From: Sulfurovum sp.
Lineage (GTDB): Bacteria; Campylobacterota; Campylobacteria; Campylobacterales; Sulfurovaceae
DNA: 10,201 bases
Direction of reading: 5' to 3'
Assembly (NCBI GenBank): GCA_020721385.1
Contig: DYMW01000033.1
Coordinates: forward strand, 5,512-15,712
Below, piece by piece: positions 7,172-10,201 of the stretch; position 1 is the stretch's first letter; each line of letters opens with the position of its first letter. Both the position numbers and the translations under genes were made by a program. Under the pieces are notes generated by a model that had not been told where the DNA came from, ran no database searches, and saw nothing but the letters and a program-made list of their open reading frames with translations.

Positions 7172-8008
7172 CTACTTTATCTCTTCAATCTCTTCATCTC
7201 TTTCAAGTAAATGACAGAATTTTAATCCATGTAAAAAGATAGCCCATGAGATGTAAATCCATAAAAAAAAGAAGAGTAAAGTGCTAAGACTGCCATAAAT
7301 ACTAAGGTAGGTTTTGTTGTGAACAACATAAAAGATAAAGCCATTTTTGGCAATAGACCATGCCAATGAGGCAATAAATGAGCTTATACCTGCGGATCTG
7401 TTTGAGATGTCAGCATTGGCTGAAATTTTATAACTGAGAAAAAAGATAGACCATATAATAAAAAAAGGTAAAATCGTAAGGGTGTGAATACTTGAGGTTA
7501 ATGTATTTTTATCCAGCAGATTTTGTATCTGTGTTGAGAGGTAAAACGAGAGTGCCAACATAATGGGAGTTAAGGTTACGAGTGTCCAGTAGATGGTGAC
7601 CGAACGCCAAAAATTTCGACGTTTTGTTTCAAAAATATCATTAACAATGTAGTCGTAGTTTTTAAAAAACATCATAGAAGCAAAGAGAACGTACCCCACA
7701 CCAACCATGCCCAATTTACCTGAATTTTCGACAAATGCATTGATGTAGGTGAGTATCTCTTGTGAGTGGGTTGGCATAAGATTATCAAAAAGCATGGTTT
7801 GTATACTTTGGTAAACATCGTCAAAAACGGGTAGATTTGTAAAGATAGAAAGTACAATCACGAGTAGAGGAATAATCGAAAAGAGGGTGTAAAAACTTAA
7901 ACTTGCCGAGTAGTAACTGATTTTATCATTAAACAGAGCCGAGAGAAAATCCCGAATAAAGATGTAGTATTCTTTAATAAGTTGACGTATCTTTATCGGT
8001 TTTTTCAT
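7172..8008 (-). CDS. YihY/BrkB-family inner-membrane protein
   Basis: Polytopic membrane protein of 278 residues with about six hydrophobic segments (around 40-58, 98-116, 137-158, 177-193, 207-229 and 241-262). The family signatures are YYSASLSFYTLFSIIPLLVI (32-51) and the C-terminal YLSIYGSLSTLLFFFLWIYISW (234-255). Members are often labelled ribonuclease BN, but that activity belongs to a different protein (RNase Z/ElaC), and no nuclease residues are seen here. The function is unknown; transport or envelope roles have been proposed. The ATG lies 3 nt after the glcD stop with no convincing RBS, so translation is probably coupled to glcD. A charged tail (ERDEEIEEIK) is encoded partly by a 9-bp tandem repeat. 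The gene ends 10 bp from the convergent dgkA stop. Confidence 0.88.
   Translation of the reverse strand: MKKPIKIRQLIKEYYIFIRDFLSALFNDKISYYSASLSFYTLFSIIPLLVIVLSIFTNLPVFDDVYQSIQTMLFDNLMPTHSQEILTYINAFVENSGKLGMVGVGYVLFASMMFFKNYDYIVNDIFETKRRNFWRSVTIYWTLVTLTPIMLALSFYLSTQIQNLLDKNTLTSSIHTLTILPFFIIWSIFFLSYKISANADISNRSAGISSFIASLAWSIAKNGFIFYVVHNKTYLSIYGSLSTLLFFFLWIYISWAIFLHGLKFCHLLERDEEIEEIK
7179..7196. repeat. two tandem copies of ATCTCTTCA
   Basis: A perfect 9-bp direct duplication (7179-7187 and 7188-7196) followed by the related TCTCTTTCA. On the coding (minus) strand it specifies the Glu/Ile-rich tail of the YihY-like protein (DEEIEEIK). A slip of one unit would stay in frame, so it could vary between strains without breaking the gene. 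Confidence 0.7.
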
Positions 8009-8011
8009 GGT

Positions 8012-9385
8012 TTATAAACCCATTTTTCCAGGGTTTAAAATGTTGTTGGGGTCAAAGGCTTGTTTGATGTCTTTAAAGAGTTGTATCTCTGCTTCATTAA
8101 AAGCAATGCCCATAAAAGGAGCTTTAGAAGTTCCAATACCGTGTTCACCACTAAGCGTTCCACCCATATCAACCACCAATTGAAAAATCTCTTCAATACA
8201 GTGATGTCCCTCTTCAAGTTGTGAAATATCTATCATCACATTTACGTGAATGTTTCCATCTCCAGCATGACCAAAACATGGTACTTTAAATCCATACTTT
8301 TCACCAATGGCATAGATTTCTTCTAAGGCTTTAGGCAACATAGAACGAGGAACAGAGATGTCTTCATTGAGTTTTTTATTTCCAAAGATGGTAATCGATT
8401 GTGATGCATTACGTCTGGCATACCAAAGTTTTTTACCCTCTGCTTCATCTTTGGCGATTCTAAATTCGGTGGCACCATTTTCTTTAAATGAGGCTTCGAG
8501 TATTGCAAGTTGGAATTCTACCTCTTGGGGTACATTTCCATCCACATCACCCACCAAAACTGCTCCTACTTCACTTGGCAAATCAACGCCAAGTTTTTGA
8601 ATCAGGGCTTGAATAACCAATTTGTCTAAAAACTCCATGGCAACAGGATTTGCTCCAGATGCGAGTGATTTAAAAACCGCATTCATCGCATTGTCAACAC
8701 TTGGGAAAATACCCATATAGGTTTTTTTAAATTTTGGTTTAGGAATCAGTTTTAACGTAAGTTCGGTTAAAACAGCCAATGTTCCTTCACTGGCAATTAA
8801 AATCCCTGCTACGTTGTATCCTGCCACATCTTTAATGGTTCGTTTTCCTGCTCGAATAACATCACCATTGGTACGAACAGCACGTAATGCCATGACATAA
8901 TCTTTGGTGATTCCATACTTGGCAGCACGCATACCACCTGCATTTTCACTGACATTTCCACCAAGGGTTGAGTACTCTTCACTGGCAGGATCTGGTGGAT
9001 AGAAGAGACCGAGTGCTTCAACATGTTTTTGTAAATCCATATTAATCACACCAGGTTGCACCACAGCTACCATATTTTGCGTGTCTATCTCTAAGATTTT
9101 ATTCATGTGCTTTTCCATCGCCATAATAATTCCACCATTGGCAGGTAATGCACCTCCTGTAAAACCACTTCCTGCACCACGGGCTGTGATAACAATGCGA
9201 TGGTCGTTACAGTATTTTAAAATCGCTGATACATCCTCTTCATGACGAGGAAAAATAACCGCATCAGGTTCATAACGTGTTCGTGTAGCATCATAACTGT
9301 AGGCAATCATGTGGGCTTTGTCATCGTAGATGTTTTCATTCCCTACGATATCGCTTAAGGCTTTTAGATGCTTTTTATCAATCAT
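8012..9385 (-). CDS. glcD: GlcD-type FAD-linked oxidase (glycolate/D-lactate/2-hydroxyacid dehydrogenase)
   Basis: Flavoprotein of 457 residues from the PCMH/FAD-linked oxidase superfamily. The N-terminal FAD domain (about 38-215) shows FPRHEEDVSAIL, the pyrophosphate loop ARGAGSGFTGGALP (68-81), PDPASEEYSTLGGNVSENAGG (131-151) and IASEGTLAVLTELTLKLIP. The C-terminal domain has EDISVPRSMLP (341-351), the metal/substrate motif GHAGDGNIHVN (372-382) with H373 and H380, and SGEHGIG (412-418), ending with DPNNILNPGKM. The family oxidises 2-hydroxy acids such as glycolate, D-lactate or D-2-hydroxyglutarate. Residues seen here do not separate these, and no GlcE or Fe-S GlcF partner is present in the window. 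Its start overlaps the stop of the PgbA-like gene by 4 nt (ATGA) with no clear RBS, and yihY follows after 3 nt. Similar order next to a PgbA-type gene is recalled for H. pylori HP0508-HP0509 and for C. jejuni. Confidence 0.93.
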   Translation of the reverse strand: MIDKKHLKALSDIVGNENIYDDKAHMIAYSYDATRTRYEPDAVIFPRHEEDVSAILKYCNDHRIVITARGAGSGFTGGALPANGGIIMAMEKHMNKILEIDTQNMVAVVQPGVINMDLQKHVEALGLFYPPDPASEEYSTLGGNVSENAGGMRAAKYGITKDYVMALRAVRTNGDVIRAGKRTIKDVAGYNVAGILIASEGTLAVLTELTLKLIPKPKFKKTYMGIFPSVDNAMNAVFKSLASGANPVAMEFLDKLVIQALIQKLGVDLPSEVGAVLVGDVDGNVPQEVEFQLAILEASFKENGATEFRIAKDEAEGKKLWYARRNASQSITIFGNKKLNEDISVPRSMLPKALEEIYAIGEKYGFKVPCFGHAGDGNIHVNVMIDISQLEEGHHCIEEIFQLVVDMGGTLSGEHGIGTSKAPFMGIAFNEAEIQLFKDIKQAFDPNNILNPGKMGL

Positions 9386-10071
9386 CTAAGACTCGTAACA
9401 GCAGAATAATATTCGGCATAACTTTTATTAGAAGAACCAAAAACGGATGTATCCATTTGACCAAATCGTGCATAAAATGGACTCATGGCATTGTTGGCAT
9501 TATTGGTGAATGCAATGGCACCTAAAAACTTTTTGCTAACAGGGTCAAGAACACGGATTCTATCTTTGGCAACAAGCAACACCAAACCAACTTGATTGGC
9601 TTTGGCAAATCTTTCTATGTTGTCTAGGGTGAGTTTACTTTCATCCTCTTTCATAAAATCAAGTGCAAAGGCATCAGGATGAATCCATGTTTTTTGATAG
9701 CTGGTGGTAACTTGGTTGTAAACATTTTCATTGGGTGCAATAACCAAGGCATTGTTGTAAAAATTTCCCAATATCACTTTGTCACCCACTCTAGCAGGGG
9801 TTTTAATCGTTGGAATATTTTCATGCAGTAGAGCCGTATACGGTAGGACTGTAGCACTGGTCTCGCCTAAAGAGATAACCGCTTGGGTAATGGCAGAAAG
9901 ATTGTTTCCATAGTTATGAAGCACAATACCACTCATACCTTGGGGGACAGCCGTGGCAAGTTCAATTTTTCCGTTAGCATCAATACTTTGAATGATGGTT
10001 TCAATACGTTGTGGTAAACCGTCCGCCATTAAAGCATAGGTAGTTAATAAGATAAATAAAAGTTTTTTCAT
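9382..10071 (-). CDS. secreted protein with PgbA N-terminal-type domain
   Basis: Protein of 229 residues with an N-terminal signal sequence (MKKLLFILLTTYALMA, likely cut near A16), so exported to the periplasm or beyond. The mature part begins with a beta-rich module (ETIIQSIDANGKIELATAVPQGMSGIVLHNYG, then GETSATVLPYTALLHENIPTIKTPARVGDKVILGNFYNNALVIAPN), continues with DAFALDFMKEDESKLTLDNIERFAKANQVGLVLLV, and ends with a short Ser/Tyr-rich tail. The style and the position directly upstream of glcD match the N-terminal domain of H. pylori PgbA (HP0508). That protein is about twice as long, and its C-terminal lysines are linked to plasminogen binding. This one stops after the N-terminal domain and ends in Arg, so plasminogen binding should not be inferred. 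The start has a good AAGGA (10077-10081) 5 nt upstream and a TATAAT box further up. It leads the glcD-yihY unit. Confidence 0.78.
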   Translation of the reverse strand: MKKLLFILLTTYALMADGLPQRIETIIQSIDANGKIELATAVPQGMSGIVLHNYGNNLSAITQAVISLGETSATVLPYTALLHENIPTIKTPARVGDKVILGNFYNNALVIAPNENVYNQVTTSYQKTWIHPDAFALDFMKEDESKLTLDNIERFAKANQVGLVLLVAKDRIRVLDPVSKKFLGAIAFTNNANNAMSPFYARFGQMDTSVFGSSNKSYAEYYSAVTSLR

Positions 10072-10099
10072 TATTTTCCTTGAAAAATGTAATTGTAAG

Positions 10100-10105
10100 A
10101 TTATA
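10100..10105 (-). promoter_or_regulatory. candidate -10 box for the pgbA-like/glcD/yihY unit
   Basis: A perfect TATAAT on the minus strand, in TTTTACAAGTATAATCTTAC, 28 nt upstream of the ATG. T-rich sequence precedes it and there is no obvious -35, as for the other candidate promoters in the window. The spacing to the start codon suits a leader of about 20-25 nt containing the AAGGA ribosome binding site. Confidence 0.55.
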
Positions 10106-10157
10106 CTTGTAAAAGATTAAAGCGTACTTTTTTGGCTAAGGTGTTGAAGAAGTAACT

Positions 10158-10197
10158 TTTGTATACAAAGATGAAATTATACAAAACTTTGTATAAT
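10158..10197. promoter_or_regulatory. double inverted-repeat operator overlapping -10-like boxes on both strands
   Basis: Two inverted repeats share the half-site TTTGTATA. The first is the perfect 12-bp palindrome TTTGTATACAAA (10158-10169). The second has 9-bp arms, TTATACAAA (10077 offset aside, at 10177-10185) and TTTGTATAA (10188-10196), separated by 2 bp. The right arm contains TATAAT on the plus strand (10192-10197) with TTTG directly before it, and the left arm contains TATAAT on the minus strand (10176-10181) with TTTTG before it. A dimeric repressor bound here would cover both boxes. The layout is typical of TetR- or MarR-type operators, but no regulator gene is inside the window, so the binding protein is unknown. 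The plus-strand promoter would read out of the right edge. Confidence 0.55.
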
Positions 10198-10201
10198 TCG
10201 C

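Noticed and set aside
7172..8008. Ribonuclease BN as the name for the YihY-like gene
   Set aside because: The label is a historical mistake for this membrane family, and the sequence shows only membrane helices and no nuclease motif.
8009..8020. Perfect 12-bp palindrome GGTTTATAAACC between the glcD stop and the yihY start
   Set aside because: As RNA it can form only a four-pair stem, and it is made largely of the stop codon and its context. A single AT-rich palindrome of this size can be chance, so no site is called.
8358..8600. 80-codon open frame opposite glcD, and similar frames of 60-71 codons opposite or within alaS, the YkuD gene, murG, ftsI, yihY and glcD
   Set aside because: They lie wholly within strongly conserved genes, lack ribosome binding sites and show no recognisable protein character, so they are shadows of the real coding frames.
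1..10201. CRISPR arrays, tRNA or rRNA genes, insertion sequences, phage genes, toxin-antitoxin pairs
   Set aside because: No regularly spaced repeats, cloverleaf-like segments, transposase or integrase motifs or small paired genes were found. Coding density and composition are uniform, as expected of core chromosome.

Overview
This window looks like core chromosome of a low-GC member of the Campylobacterota (the Campylobacter, Helicobacter, Sulfurimonas and Sulfurospirillum group). The evidence is the AT-rich sequence, the protein styles (AlaS beginning MDIRQEFLNYF, FtsW, MurG), promoters recognisable mainly by their -10 box, and the gene order of a PgbA-N-domain protein, glcD and yihY. From memory, that order resembles C. 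jejuni Cj1214c-Cj1213c-Cj1212c and, for the first two genes, H. pylori HP0508-HP0509. The genus cannot be fixed from the sequence alone.

Left part (1-4236, minus strand). ftsW (lipid II polymerase of the divisome), murG (last step of lipid II synthesis) and a membrane-anchored YafK-like YkuD-domain protein form one tightly packed unit: a 4-nt ATGA overlap, then a 13-nt gap in which the ribosome binding site abuts the murG stop. Ninety-eight bases further on, probably from its own promoter, comes alaS (alanyl-tRNA synthetase). Only its N-terminal 402 codons lie in the window.

Middle part (4331-7161, plus strand). Divergent from ftsW across 94 bp lies a class B penicillin-binding protein of the FtsI type, the usual transpeptidase partner of FtsW. 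It is followed closely by a small DUF1439/YceB-like lipoprotein and dgkA (diacylglycerol kinase). The short intergenic region therefore appears to drive both halves of a SEDS polymerase/transpeptidase pair outward in opposite directions.

Right part (7172-10071, minus strand). A second tightly packed unit encodes a secreted protein with only the PgbA N-terminal type of domain, a GlcD-type FAD-linked oxidase and a YihY/BrkB-type membrane protein. The last of these converges on dgkA with 10 bp between stop codons. At the right edge (10158-10197) is a cluster of TTTGTATA half-sites in two inverted repeats, overlapping -10-like boxes on both strands. It is a probable regulator binding site for a gene beyond the window and possibly for the pgbA-like unit too.

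There is no mobile element, CRISPR array, RNA gene or anomalous accessory block. No stretch over 130 bp lacks a gene. I do not see an undescribed system here. The points worth following are the edge operator, the ftsW/ftsI divergent promoter region, the unusual YkuD protein in the division operon, and the truncated PgbA-like protein whose family name is probably misleading.
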